Source: Zygnema cylindricum
Lineage: Eukaryota > Streptophyta > Zygnematophyceae > Zygnematales > Zygnemataceae
Assembly: GCA_037447655.1 (NCBI GenBank)
Contig: JBBHKE010002729.1
Location: 290,858 to 354,857 of the forward strand
DNA: 64,000 nucleotides
Direction: 5' to 3'
Shown here in pieces: positions 19,921 to 31,882 of the stretch. Every line of letters starts with the position of its first letter. Positions within the stretch are counted from its first letter, which is position 1. The notes beneath the pieces are model-generated. The model was not told the origin of the DNA, did not search any database, and worked only from the letters and a program-made list of their open reading frames with translations. The translations under genes were made by a program, and so were the position numbers.

Positions 19921-21660
19921 GAAGATGCCTGTTCATCCGAACGGTCATATATAAGCAGTTTTGACTGTCTCGTTAAGATACCTTGAGAAACCACAAATAT
20001 TAGTTTGTCTCACATCATTAATGCCTAGTGTTTAGTTTGACCACTGGCATCAAAATGTCCTACGTTAACAATGTTTTTCTTATCTTTTCAAATCCTAGTC
20101 TTGTGAATATCGAGCTTGTTCAGTTTTCTCCATCACTCTTTCAACGTCTCGTTACAGCAGAAATGTCAATCTACATTCTTTAACAAATGAGACCGCAAGG
20201 TTTTTTATTTTCTAATGCATACCTTTTTACGAACACGTGGTGAAACACTTCCAACTATTAGAGAAAGTAACATCGACTAAGAGAACTTCCTGTTTGGTAA
20301 TTCAGGTGGCACCATCGTAAATGGAAAGCCAATAGTTGAAAAAAAATTAAGAAGAACAGAATTTCACTCGTCAATAACCACTCCGTTTCCTGTTCTTTGA
20401 CTAAGGCATTGACGTTGAGGATAGAGGGCTGGAGAGCGGGATTGAGCAAGTGCGAAACAGAGGGAAGAAAACAAGAAAGAGCGTCAAAGTTGGAAAAATA
20501 AATGCACACGTGGCAAGTTTGAAAAAGATCACACAAGATAATCAGGCATATATTCTCCTCCTCCATGCTTCCAACTCATAGGGGAATTACACTATCAAAT
20601 TTACCCTCGATTTGATAAACATCAAAATTCATAAGCGACAGATTTTACAAGCCCTTACAAAAAAGTAAAAGATTGTGTCTTTGAGCTGCCATTAGATGGT
20701 AAGAATCAATAGCATCATTATTCCCACACAGTCTCCATACTGACAAGACAATTTTCTCTGAGTTTGTTCTTAACTGCACCCAAGCATTTCTATGTCAAAT
20801 TAAGGCAAAATGGAAATTTTCAATGTAAACCAATCGGACTCTGTATAACTCTTTTTTACCTCCAAAGGTGTTTTGAGGTAATGAACGAGTACGACCGTGC
20901 ACCTGCAATGCGTACACAACTTAGATTTTATCAATAGTTCAATGCTTTATATGTATGAACAAAAGATTGCCTTCAATATGAAATGGCTTTTCATAAAATC
21001 TTGATCAGTTTATTTACAAGAAAATATCGGAAAACAAAATGTGTGGCTCATAATCTTCACACGTTTTCCCTTCTTTCCTACAATCCCTACTTTCCTTTTT
21101 GTCATCACCTATCCGATTGTTGACTCTACTATTTCACGTCAAGCTTTCTTTGAATTTGAAATATTTTTCTAGTTCACAGTACCTATTCTTTTCTACTGCA
21201 ACAAACTTCTTGTTTTACCACCATTGTGATTCTGGTGCCATCCATAATCCTCCTTCCTGATCTTCTCAGCTTGTTATTTTGATACATTTTTAAGAGGACA
21301 TTGTTGATACCATAAATTGTTCACAAACCTTGTCGAAAAGTTATATCCAAATTTGGAGAAGAAACATCATCAGTAAACAAACAAAAAAAACCATGCGTAA
21401 CACGTTATTTCACACATACTCTCCAGTTGAATTATCTGCCGGCAACCAGAATTGATATTGTTGGTGCAACCAGCCATCATTTCTTTTCCGTTCCATAAAA
21501 CAGCTTTCAATCACTTTTGTTCCAAAGATCTGACCAGCAAAAAAACCAACAAGAAACAACAATTAAAAGACCAGTATTCGCGCATTATCAACTGGAAATA
21601 ACTACACTGCCCTTGAATAATTGCTGACAACTCAATAGAACGGCCAAGTGCGATTTAGAT
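19921..21660. other. No feature recognised
   Basis: AT-rich sequence with short open frames only. The longest, minus strand 20258-20566 (about 102 residues), has no motif I recognise and looks fortuitous. It may be old transposon or intergenic sequence. Confidence 0.5.
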
Positions 21661-21963
21661 TAAGGAGATGTTACGTGAGTTAAGCATTCCTATTGGTTGT
21701 ATGACGATTTATTCTGACCGCATGAGTTCGATGGCGTTGGCGAAAAATCCAGTGTTTCACAAGAGGACGAAACACATCAGGATCTAATGGCATTTTGTAA
21801 GAGATTTGGTTACGGCAAACGAGATTGTAGTTTCGTACGTACCGACAAAAAAGGAGGTAGCAGATTTGCTGACAAAAGCAGCTACGCATGATGTATTTGA
21901 GAGAGGGCGACCAAAATTGGATTATTTTGAAGAATTTGGCGATTCCGACAATAAGAGGGGGAT
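21661..21963 (+). pseudogene. Copia RNase H C-terminal fragment, a different copia lineage
   Basis: The frame reads MTIYSDRMSSMALAKNP, VFHKRTKHIRI, WHFVRDLV, then VVSYVPTKKEVADLLTKA. This is the copia RNase H C-terminus, in which the usual DN of the catalytic motif is DR here and one stop lies before WHF. A purine tract (AATAAGAGGGGGAT) precedes the LTR at 21964. The 5' part of this element is absent from the window. Confidence 0.85.
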
Positions 21964-22620
21964 TGTTGGGTTATTGTCGTTTTCGCGATATTTCGCGAAG
22001 CGTCATACCAACATTCGTTTGCTTGACGCGAAATGTCGCGTCATCATACAAAAAGTACTACGTTGTTTCGCGACGGTACTTTTGATATCCGCGAACGAAG
22101 TCTTCTATTTTGTTTCGCGTCATTTTTTGTTTTCGTGCGCATGTGTTTCAATTTGCATGCAGGTGTGTTCGTGAAGTGACAAGTGTAAAGTCAATGTTTC
22201 GAGTTAGATGTTTTGAAGGAAGAAAGCGCGTGCGCCTTCCTTCGTGGAACTTTCATTGAAGAGTGCACAGTCAGCGAGGGACAGACTTCGTCGCTACGCT
22301 AAGTTCTGCTTGTCTTACCTTGTTGTCTCTTAGTGCAGAGTAACGAGTATATAGGCAGCAATGTACATGTGCAGAGTATTCGATATTGAATCTTATATAA
22401 TTGAATCATAGAGGATTAATCTTGGTGTAAGAGATTATTTAAAGAGGAGAGAGAAGAGAGAGAAGAGAGAAGAGATATGATGTAAAGAGGCTTCGGCCAA
22501 GAACACTTATAAATCTTTTTGGCTAAATATTCCTTTTGTCTTTTATAAGTTTCCGCTGTGTAAATGATTAATGTTTTGTGAATTATATCGAGTGAATGTC
22601 TTTTGCTCAAGATCCTACAA
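21964..22620 (+). repeat. Copia 3' LTR (third family)
   Basis: It starts TGTTGGGTTATTGTCG directly after the polypurine tract and is rich in TTTCGCG words over the first 180 bp. The end is placed provisionally at ...GATCCTACA near 22620. It differs from the E and F/A/B LTR families. Confidence 0.65.
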
Positions 22621-22661
22621 GAAATACCTGCAATCGCACGTTTTGGACATTACGTCAGGCT

Positions 22662-22871
22662 TCAAAGTCTTGCTACAAAGCCGCCGTCAAACAAGGTTAC
22701 AGCTCGGACATAGTTAGGGTATGACCATATGTAGTTGTGATTTAATGACTTTCCTTTGTATTGTAGCGAAGATTCTCCGTACACGGTTTTGTGATTATCC
22801 CGATGCGTGACACCGATATTGTTAGGTGGGACCGATTGTAGGTCGACAAGGCCCTTGATGGTTGTCAACAT
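22662..22871 (-). CDS. Unrecognised short open frame
   Basis: A 69-codon minus-strand frame begins MLTTIKGLVDLQSVPP. I recognise no domain. It lies beside an LTR and a duplicated segment, has no visible splice context, and may be a retroelement remnant or chance. Confidence 0.2.
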   Translation of the reverse strand: MLTTIKGLVDLQSVPPNNIGVTHRDNHKTVYGESSLQYKGKSLNHNYIWSYPNYVRAVTLFDGGFVARL

Positions 22872-23249
22872 CTATAATATGTCATAACGCACCTTCTTTT
22901 TTGAAACTTTTTTGTACGTCGCAAGACGCATCGTATTTTCTAGAACGTTTTGGCATGTCAAATGTCTTCGCGTGACATGGACTGACCTACAGTTCCAGCC
23001 TGTATTGTTCATCGCTGAACAAGATGCTTTTGCGTTTGCCTCTCCTTTCCGGTCGCCATCAATGGACCTACAGTTCCAGCCTGTATTGTTCATCGCTGAA
23101 CAAGATGCTTTTGCGTTTGCCTCTCCTTTCCGGTCGCCATCAATGGACCTGAAATTCTTGAGGTCCTTCCGTGTATATATATATACATAGATGTCCTGTA
23201 CGAATAATACGCACAAAGCGAACACGCAAATACTACGAACGATACGCAT
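22872..23249 (-). CDS. Unrecognised open frame with a perfect 27-residue tandem repeat
   Basis: A 125-codon minus-strand frame holds two identical 27-residue units (each running from RSIDGDRKGEANAK to NNTGWNC) encoded by an exact 81-bp duplication. The start lies in hydrophobic residues (IVRSICVFALCVLFVQ) that could be a signal anchor. I recognise no family. The exact repeat at DNA level means the duplication is recent, so preservation of the frame is weak evidence for coding. Confidence 0.3.
   Translation of the reverse strand: MRIVRSICVFALCVLFVQDIYVYIYTRKDLKNFRSIDGDRKGEANAKASCSAMNNTGWNCRSIDGDRKGEANAKASCSAMNNTGWNCRSVHVTRRHLTCQNVLENTMRLATYKKVSKKKVRYDIL
22984..23145. repeat. Perfect 81-bp tandem duplication
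   Basis: The unit beginning GACCTACAGTTCCAGCCTG at 22984 recurs at 23065 with no difference that I can see. The period of 81 is a multiple of three. Confidence 0.95.
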
Positions 23250-23279
23250 TTAACAATGATGAAAATGTAATAAAATTAG

Positions 23280-23810
23280 TACCAAACTACATACGCCTAT
23301 TTTTTCGTACATTTGCGTACTCTCTTTGTACATTTCATTACTTTTAGGGTTATTAAGGGGAGTTTGAAGAATTTTAGGGTACATTCTCGTGCATTTTCAT
23401 ATATTTCTATTAAAAACCAGCTTTTTTTCGTACATTTACATACAGTGTCCGTGTTTTTTCGTACTTTTGACAGTTATTACTTTGAGTGTTTTTAGGGTAC
23501 ATTTCGTATGCTTCGGTTTATATCATTTATACGGACTTACATATTTTATACATTTTCATATAGTGTCCGTATATTTCAGTACTTTTAGGGTTATTGAAGA
23601 GGGGAATTTAAGGTACTTCTCGTGCAGTTCGTACATTATAGTATATTACAATACAAATGCCTTGCATTATCCGTACTTTTAGGTTTTTTAGGGTGCACCT
23701 TTCACACAATGCCAACATTTCCCTATGTTTCTCTTACCTTCTAATATTTTTAAATGATATTTTAGGGTTAAGGGGATGATTTCCGTACGTTTTTGTACAT
23801 CTTGCAGCAA
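23280..23810 (+). repeat. Degenerate repeats with CGTACATTT and TTTTAGGGTTATT words
   Basis: Words such as TTTTAGGGTTATTAAGGGGA (three variants) and TTCGTACATTTACATACAGT (several variants) recur irregularly at about 100-130 bp. No coding sequence is recognised. Confidence 0.5.
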
Positions 23811-23894
23811 AAACTAACGAACGATATGAAAGTAACGAATACTACATAAAAATCATAATAAAGTTGAAATACGTACGATTAGGACAACTAGGTT

Positions 23895-23997
23895 TATATA
23901 TACATATAAACATATATAAATATATAGATGTATATACATAAACATATATAAATATATAGATGTATATACATAAACATATATAAATATATACATAAAA

Positions 23998-24046
<49 letters not shown>
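23895..24046 (+). repeat. AT-rich minisatellite and (GA)n microsatellite
   Basis: A unit of about 32 bp (ATACATAAACATATATAAAT ...) is repeated about three times from 23920, followed by (AT)n and then about 17 GA units near 24013-24046. Translated frames here are artefacts of the repeat. Confidence 0.85.
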
Positions 24047-24050
<4 letters not shown>

Positions 24051-24109
24051 GAGAGAGGGAGGGTAAAGAGAGAGGGAGAGATCAAGCAGCAAAATTGTCA
24101 ATTTTAGGC

Positions 24110-24735
24110 TGTCATGGTTTAAAGAAAATTACTAGGTCATTATATAATTATTATTTTTAATTTGTTTTTCGTTGTGTATCCTAAAAAATCCTACGAAACT
24201 AAGGAAATCCTTCGGAAGAGAGGAGGAGAGGCAGCCATAGAGCGCACAAAAATGAGAATTGGGCGCGAATTATGAAGGTAGAAAGAGCAGGAGGAGGAAG
24301 AAGAAGGAGAAGGAGAAGGAGAAATATAGGGAGAGGAAGAGTATAAATGTTATGTATAAATGTACATACAACTTTTTGAACAAATTCAGGGCGAGCATTT
24401 CACTCAAAGTAAACACTGAGAAAGAGAATAGACTGCGTATCTACATAAAGTGCGAAACACTTACCGCGTTCTACGGCAGAATTGGAAAGAGGAAACAGGA
24501 GGGAAGGGGACAGCTCTCAATATGGACCAGATTTCATACACCATATATTAGTGCGTTCTCCGTATCGTACGCATTGCATTGTTTTAATGTACGAAAAGGT
24601 ATAGAAACACTAAATGATGATACTCCATACTATAAGCGTATTATTAGGTAAATGTTCTTATTGCGTATAACACGATATAGAGCTCCTAACCGTTTTGCGT
24701 TTTACTATGAATATTGTACGGTACACCGTGTATCT
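24110..24735. other. No gene recognised; purine-rich tract
   Basis: An AGG/GAA-rich stretch (24210-24340) sits inside an open frame at 24259-24651 that shows no domain. I treat it as non-coding. Confidence 0.4.
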
Positions 24736-24739
24736 TTGC

Positions 24740-24975
24740 CGTGTTTATTGGCATGTATTGTACGGTACACTGTGTAAATTTGCCGTGTTTATTGGCACGT
24801 ATTGTAGGATAGTTCTTCCATCTCTACCGTTGCCGTGTTTATTGGCACGTATTGTACGATAATTTTTCCATCTCTGCCGTGTATATTGGCACGTATTGTA
24901 CGGTACTTCGTGTATCTCTGCCGTGTATATTGGCACGTATTGTACGGTACTTCGTGTGTCTCTCCCGTGTATTTT
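24740..24975. repeat. Minisatellite of about 40-bp units
   Basis: Six or so units contain TGCCGTGT(T/A)TATTGGCACG then TATTGTACGGTACTTCGTG, with spacer length variation. They produce a fortuitous minus-strand open frame. Confidence 0.85.
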
Positions 24976-25061
24976 TGCCAATAACGCTGTTAGCGATACA
25001 GGCTATATCGTACTGGGATTCTCGTCTTCGACTACAATTCCGTAAATAGTTTATACGTTAT

Positions 25062-25591
25062 CATGGCAGCCATGGCTTTCTCAGACATATAAAGAAGAAG
25101 ACATGTAGAAGACACAACCTTTGCAAAAAAAGTTCTGCCAAGGTGAGGATTTGATCCTTTGACCTCCAAATAACAGCCGTCCCCTTTAACCAGTAGGTCT
25201 TAATCGAACATATAGTACTTGATGAATACTTAAAGATATACGTGGCGACACATTTTATTTAGCGGCTTACAGAACGAAATGAAACATTGAAACATATAGT
25301 ACCGTACGAAATACTGTACCGCACGAAATGAACGAAACGAGATTTAGTTTCAACTAACGAAATCAAATGTCCATTCGCGATTTACATTTTGTAGAGTAGC
25401 CAAAATTTCAACGGTCAACATATGACGACGACGGTAGAATTTCAACGGTCAATATTATTCGGCGCGCCTTCAGGATCGAACGTCCGACATTGATCACCGA
25501 ATTACGAACGGACGGCACGCGTGAGTTCCGCCTTGCCGCAAAGACTTTTTGGCAGCACTTTGCCAAAGTGGAGAAACTACCATGTGGCACC
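25062..25591 (+). repeat. Left part of copia F 5' LTR
   Basis: It matches 17358-17895, starting at CATGGCAGCCATGGCT, and lacks about 94 bp of the LTR start. It is split at 25591 by the insertion of copia E and continues at 32700. The sequence flanking E is GCACC on the left and GCATT on the right, an imperfect target-site duplication. Joined conceptually, the parts align with other family LTRs around the GTGGCAC word. Confidence 0.75.
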
Positions 25592-26408
25592 TGTTGAATT
25601 AAGGCAACCAGTGACCTAGAGGAAGAAGAACAAGCACCAGCAGTTGCCATAAAATTCAGATTACAAAAGAGGAAACTCTGACAAAGACCACAAAAAGACC
25701 CACTTCACAATGAAGCCCCAAGCAAACTAGACACACACTAGGTCTGCAAATTCGCCACAATATAAATAGAATAATAAGGAAACCACATGCACAATTTCAC
25801 AAGGTTTGCCAAAATATCACAATGATCTTGCAATTCAAAAAGTGCACAAAACTGCTTCGCAGTTTTTCCATACAATGAATTCCTTACACTAAAATATTCT
25901 AGGTCGTACATATACAAAGTGAACCTACAGCTGATCTACATCGTACTACAATTACCGTGGTATGTTGGTACTTTTAAATATTAATCAAACTAAACCCCGC
26001 CGTCTACCATACAAGTATTTACATCAATCCTTAACCCTAGACGCCGCTAAAGTACGCAGTCAAAGTTCGTCTGCTGAAACGACGGCTCGGTCAATATTTC
26101 TTTTCCAAAAATGACGGCGAACTCTGTCCGCCGTCTGCGCATTCATTCATCACCGAAGATGAACCTCCACGTGTAAATTTGGTCCCTCAAGTAAATCTGT
26201 ACTTTGTCAACAAACTCAACCAAGCTTGACTTCCCTATTGACTGACACGTGTACATGGAGTGTACCGAATTTGTGAACTCCTTTTGGAGTTACATACCAC
26301 ACCAAATCTTGTCTACGTCGACTCAATCTGTACACAAAAGCGACTAAGTCTAGAATCTCTTTCTCACACACGAGATATATAGAGGACTAAAGGTTTCCAA
26401 AACCAACA
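25592..26408 (-). repeat. Copia E 3' LTR
   Basis: 817 bp, equal in length to the 5' LTR, with a polypurine tract (minus strand GGTTTAGGGGAG) at 26409-26420. Confidence 0.88.
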
Positions 26409-27043
26409 CTCCCCTAAACCTTTAGACTCTCTCAGCAACTACGTCCTCATGCCTCTCTACAAAAATTCAACTTAGGTGCAGGTAATGGCTTAGTCATTAT
26501 ATCTGGTATCATCATCTCATTCGGCAAATATATTAGTTTTAAAATTCTGTTCACCACCTTTTCTGTTACAAAATGCAACTTGATATCAATGTGTTTGCTT
26601 TTGAAGTGATGACTTAGGTTAGATGAAATCGCTATAGCTGCCTCTTTGTCACACCACACTATTTAAGGCCCATATTGCATAAAGTGAAGTTCTTAAAAGA
26701 GAGACTTTACCCAAAGTAACTCCTTGACAGTTGAGCTGGCTGCCATGTATTCAGCCTATTTTGTAGATTGAGTTGTGACCTTTTGAAGCTTGCTGCTCTA
26801 GCAGCATTTTCCATTTCCGATCTTGAGAATGAATCTGGTAGTGGAGCGACAGCTTGGCATGTCTTCGTAGCTCGCATCGCTCGAAGTCTGAATCTTGGCC
26901 CCTTCTCCACCGAGAGCAAGTCGTAGATTCTGTGTCCCTGTTAGATACAGGATACCGAAGCACCCTCTTTGCTGCCTCCCAATCCTATCTCCTCGGATTT
27001 TGTAAATTCTGGCTTAGAGCACCAACTGCTGCCGGAATGTCTG
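26409..27043 (-). pseudogene. Copia E RNase H
   Basis: Read right to left: IPAAVGALSQNLQN at the junction with the insert, then AAKRVLRY, LALGGEGAK, SDASYEDMPSC, SSKLQKVTTQST, AEYMAASSTVKELLWVK, WCDKEAAIA and NEMMIPDIMTKPLP. This is the C-terminal RNase H of copia. Stops occur before AEYMA and within the SW-SS motif, and the catalytic DNQ is DKE. Confidence 0.85.
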
Positions 27044-28354
27044 TGTTGTCTATAGCCATTTTCAGCCATGGATTTACCCTCGGAAGCACCACAGACTACC
27101 CAAAAACAGCCTACTTTGAATCAACACAGAATTCTACAGAAATAACAAGACAACCTGAAAATACAATCACAAATATTTTCTAGGCTATAGAATAACCTTA
27201 CAAAGTTTCAGACAAAAATAATATAGAGAGTGATCACATCATCTAGTCAAAGTTGCAGAAAAACAGTCTGCCAGAACTTTGATAAAACCGGCCAACTTCA
27301 CAATGAAGTAAAACACAGACCAGAATTACAATAGACCTGAAAATCTGTGGAAATGTAAAAAATACAAGGAGAAACATACATGCAAAATTTCACATAATTT
27401 TGCCTGCAGATCTGAGAGCAATCCTCAGATAAAATTTCCAAAAATCACCATAAACAGTTTTGGTCCAGAAAAGTTCCTAAGACTAAAAATGACTAAGTCC
27501 TACAAATATACACGAGCTCATTACTGAGTGTACGGAGGCATACCAGCCGTACGCAATCTACTAGCTACCTCTATTAATGTTAGTATACCGGAATACTTCG
27601 AGGTATGTCAAAATGAGTAAATCTACATTAATAACTAATACATTTAAAGACAAACCATTGTTGTAAATATTTACAAAGTACACACAATCTTACAAAATCG
27701 TATGCTCAGTCATGCCGAGTCACTCAATGGAACACTTCGAATTTCGTCAAACAATCCAAGACGTCCAAAATAAACATCGTGTGATTGACGCGATTTCGCG
27801 TCCCCACTACTTGAAAAATATCGGCGGCCTATATCCGCCGTCCGTCGATCTTATTCGGCACCCTTGATGTCGCGCCACGTGGTCACAAAAATCTAAACGA
27901 AATCCACGCGAGTCGTCAAATATCCCACGACGTCGCGAAGCGAATTCAGTCATTCACGTCCACTTGTTAAAATAATAATCGTACAACCGAAGTCTTTTCC
28001 GTACCGCAACCACGTCCTTTGCAATAAATGCGGCAAATAAAGTACACTTCATTTGTCATAAACGTCGCTTGTTGCATATAAATTACATTTGTTCAAATTA
28101 TATGTTCCGTACCGGCGACGTACATTTCGTAAACTTCTCATCGGATCGCGTCGCGATCCGCCGTCCATTTCTTAACGCATTCCGCGCCACTCAATTACTA
28201 CCTCACGTTCCTTTAATTTTACTCGTACATTTACTCCCCCAATTCGCAAATCCATTCGAACAACCACATTACTTTCGATAATATATTACGCACGCGAAAC
28301 GTCGCGTACGCACAAAATGTCGAGTACGCACGAAACCAACATTTCAAAAACAAT
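27044..28354. mobile_element. 1.3-kb LTR-like insert in copia E RT
   Basis: It begins TGTTGTCTATAGCC and interrupts the RT frame between TRLD and IPAAVG, the conserved TR-DIA-AVG region. Flanking pentamers are GTCTG (27039-27043) and GTCCA (28355-28359), a decayed target-site duplication. The first 550 bp resemble 51725-52300, the proposed 5' LTR of gypsy-2. No coding region lies inside, so a solo LTR is likely. Orientation is not certain, because the far end (minus-strand TGTTGGTTTCGTGCG) also looks like an LTR start. Confidence 0.65.
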
Positions 28355-31300
28355 AGTCCAGGCGTGTGTAGTTCATGAAGTAGATTAGACTGTCGACAAT
28401 CTGAAGATATGGAATGGCATCTATAGAATGTGCCTCCCCTGATTCCAAGGTGTCATCAAAAATGACTCCTCCTTCGGTCTCCATGCCTTCCACCTTTTGC
28501 TTGAATTCCATGGGAGTGGCACTTCCCTTTACCTCTGCCATGCCAAACTTCTCTAGCATATTCCCAATCGCTTCCCGCTGTGTTAGATAGATTATTCTCC
28601 TATCTCTATCCCTTTCTACCTGAATCTCGAGAATATACTTTGCCTCCCTTAAATCTTTCATCTCAAATCTCGAAATCAAGGCTGCCTTTATTTTGTTAAT
28701 CTCATTTAATGACTTACTCAGTAGCAGCAAATCATCTACATAGACAGCAATGTAAAAAATCTCATCTTCCCCTTTCATAACCTAGATTCAGTGATCTAAA
28801 CTAATCCTCACAAAACCGAGACCAGTGAGAAACTCATCTAGACCAGTGAGAAACTCATCTAGTTTCAGATTCCACTAACGTGGAGCCTGCTTTAGACCGT
28901 ACAAAGATTTTAACAGTTTACAGATCAAATTATTTTTTCCGGTCTCTGTATACATTTCAGGCTGCTTCATATAGACCACTTCCTTTAAATCTCCATGCAA
29001 GAAAGTTGTCTTAACATCCATTTGATGTAATTCCATATTCTTAATTGCTGCTAAAAACAAAAGAATTATAACAGTTGGAAACTGACAACCGGAGAGAAAG
29101 TCTCCTCATAGTCAATTCCCTTCTTCTGACTATAGCCCTTTGCAACAAGCCTAGCCTTATGTATTTCAATAGAATTATCTTGATTTAGCTTAACTTTGAA
29201 GACCCACTTACAACCGATGGCCTTTCGATCAAGCGGAAGCTCCACAAGCTCCTAAGTTTGAGCTTCCATTATCGATCGCATTTCATCATTCGCCGCGGAG
29301 ATCCATTGATCCCTTTTCCAGGGCTGAAAAAGCTCCTTGTATGGTGACCGGCTCCATTGTGATTGCAAAAAAAAAACATGTTCCACCGGTTCACCTCGCA
29401 GCCTGCTGCTTTGCCTTCTTCCCCCGAAAAATCTGAGGCTCGAACTGTTGGATCCGTACGTTGTCATGGAGGAGGAGGAGTAGAAGGTTGAAGAGGAGGA
29501 GGAGGAGTAGGAGGTGGAGGAGGAGGAGGAGCTTGATGTATAGGTTGAATGACCGGAAATACTGGAGTAGGAATAGAGGAAGGACTTGTGAATGAGGAAA
29601 GAGGAACATTTTCAAAAATTACATATTCTTGATTTTTGGCATTTTTCTCAAAATCTGTCATGCCAAAAACATCGACCGATTGACTTTCTTCCTTAACCTA
29701 AATATTCCTAACAACCCACAGAGTTTTCCTATTGTAAACTCTATAGCCTGGTGACACATCATCATAGCCTATAAAAATTCCCGGAACAAATTTTTGATGA
29801 AGCTTAGAAATTGGAAGTTTATCCAAAATAAAACATTTGCTACCAAAAACCCGGAAGTGACTTACATTGGGTTTCTTTCCGGTCCACATTTCATAGGGTG
29901 TCTTCCCTTTTACCGCCTTAGTTTCTATTATATTCCTAATATAAGATGCGCAAGAGAAAGCCTCCCCCCAAATTTTAAAATCTATTCCTTTATCCAACAT
30001 CATAGATTTTGCACTCTGCGTTAAAGTCTGGTTAAGTCTTTCAGATACTTTGTTTTGCTCCGGAGTATAAGGAACTGTAAATTGACGAGAGATGTCGTGT
30101 TCCCTTAAATAGTCTGAGAATGCATTCGAAATATATTCTTCCCCGTTGTCGGACCGAAGAGAGAATTGGCTTCCCGTGAAGCTTTTCCGCCCACGTCCGT
30201 AAATGCTTGAAGTGAGTGAACACTTCACTCTTCTCCTTCATGAAGTAAACTTTAATGAACCGCGAGAAGTCATCCGTAAAAGGAACTAGAAACCGGCTGC
30301 CACTTAGGGAAAGGACTTTTGACGGTCCCCACACGTCTGAATGAATAATTTGCAGCAAATTTGTGGCTCGGTTATCTGCGGTCTGTGGTAGGGGTAGCTT
30401 ATGAAGCTTTCTTAAAGCACAACCATCACATACATAAGACTATTTTTTTCCTAACTTTACACCATCTATGATATTTTGTTTCACCATTTTATCAAGTTTG
30501 TCATGATGAATATGACCGAGCCTCTTATGCCACAAAACATTTTCGGAAAGACATTGGAGTATGCAAAGTCAATTTCATTAGCCAAGTCCATCCGGTACAA
30601 CACGTTTGGGCCTCTGGTTCCTACCAAGGCTACTCTCCCATCTTTGCTTACTACCTTTTTCCCATTCTTTTGCAAAATTTCAAATCCTTTCATTTCAGCC
30701 ACCGAAGTGCAAAACAATTTTTTCTTAAATTTTGGAATATACAGATTATCATGTAAGGTTCTCTTTACAATCTGACCATTGATATCACATGCTAACTCCA
30801 CGCTTCCCTTTGCCGTAGCCTCCACACCGTTGTCATCCGCGTAATAAATTCGACGAGTTGGAATCGGAGTAAGGGTTTTGAAGTAAGCTCGTTGCCGCAC
30901 ACGTGGGAAGCGCACCCAGAGGCCATAATCCATCCATTCTCTTGAGACCCCTCCATGAGATCTTTTCATGGGCAAAGAACTCATGGTCCTCCAATTGCAG
31001 AAATGTGACCACATCATCCTTTTCCCCCAACGGTTCATCTTGTGGCGTCTCATCAAATGCAAAGAACGTCGCATTTTTCACCGACAGTTTTGACGCCGAG
31101 CCATTTGAAGGTGGTTGCTCCGATCGCACCTTCCATCCCGCATGGTAAATTCCTGTCTCACACGATTTTATAAATGTCAGGCACAACTGGAAAACATGAC
31201 CTTGACCGAAGCAATAGACACACCTATCATATTGCCTATAATTAGGATTAGGGGTGAATTTCCTATTCCCCGAAAATCCAGCCGACCTATATGTCTGAGC

Positions 31301-31882
31301 ATTGTACGCTACCGCTGATTTTCCACCATTTAATACTATCTGAGTTGCCTCTTCCTCTAGAATGTAAGCTTCAGCTACAGCTATATTCCATCTAGCCTCC
31401 TCCGACCTTTTTAATTGTTCTGCGGCTCCTTTATATTCAGTAAATAACCTTCTCATTAGAAACATAACTTGATAATAGGGAGAAAAATTCACCCCGGAAC
31501 ATGCAATTTCAGACAACAAAAGCTTCAAGCCATTACAATAGGAGTTCATATCACCCCGGAATAGATATAATCCCAAATTTTCGCAGCAGTTATAACCTCA
31601 TTCTGCTCACTAACTAGGACATAAGACTCCAACAATGCGTTCCATATATCAGATGCTTTAAAGATATCGATATATGTCATGTTCAAATCTTCGAACAATA
31701 GTAATTTAAGAACATGCAAAGAATCTTCATTTTTCTTTTCAAAATTTTGATATGCATCCGGAAAAACACCAGAAATCACATCATACAATCTCACTTGCTT
31801 AAGGTAAGACTTAAACAAATCTGCCCAATATAAATATTTTTGGCTATTAAACACCGGGATGCGTGAGGGTGGGCCCGTAACA
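28355..31882 (-). pseudogene. Copia E gag, protease, integrase and RT
   Basis: Gag begins just after the primer-binding site, whose minus-strand sequence TGTTACGGGCCCACC reads VTGPPSR in the gag frame. The core LYWADLFKSYL is at about 31830, and the zinc knuckle CVYCFGQGHVFQLC near 31195. The protease motif is degraded to WIMASGCASH near 30940. The integrase core has SDNGEEY and PYTPEQN near 30130-30060. RT has [29 protein letters not shown] and the catalytic YVDD at about 28735. Frameshifts separate the parts, and RT stops at 28355 where the LTR-like insert lies. Confidence 0.88.
31867..31882 (-). other. Copia E primer-binding site (half initiator tRNA-Met type)
   Basis: Minus strand TGTTACGGGCCCACCC follows the LTR end directly. 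It differs at one position from the GTTATGGGCCCACC seen in the plus-strand copia elements. Confidence 0.65.

Noticed and set aside
20258-20566. 102-codon minus-strand frame as a gene
   Set aside because: No recognisable domain, no supporting context, and composition like the surrounding non-coding DNA.
24740-24975. Possible CRISPR-like array
   Set aside because: It is a eukaryotic minisatellite with repeats longer and more variable than CRISPR, no unique spacers and no cas genes.
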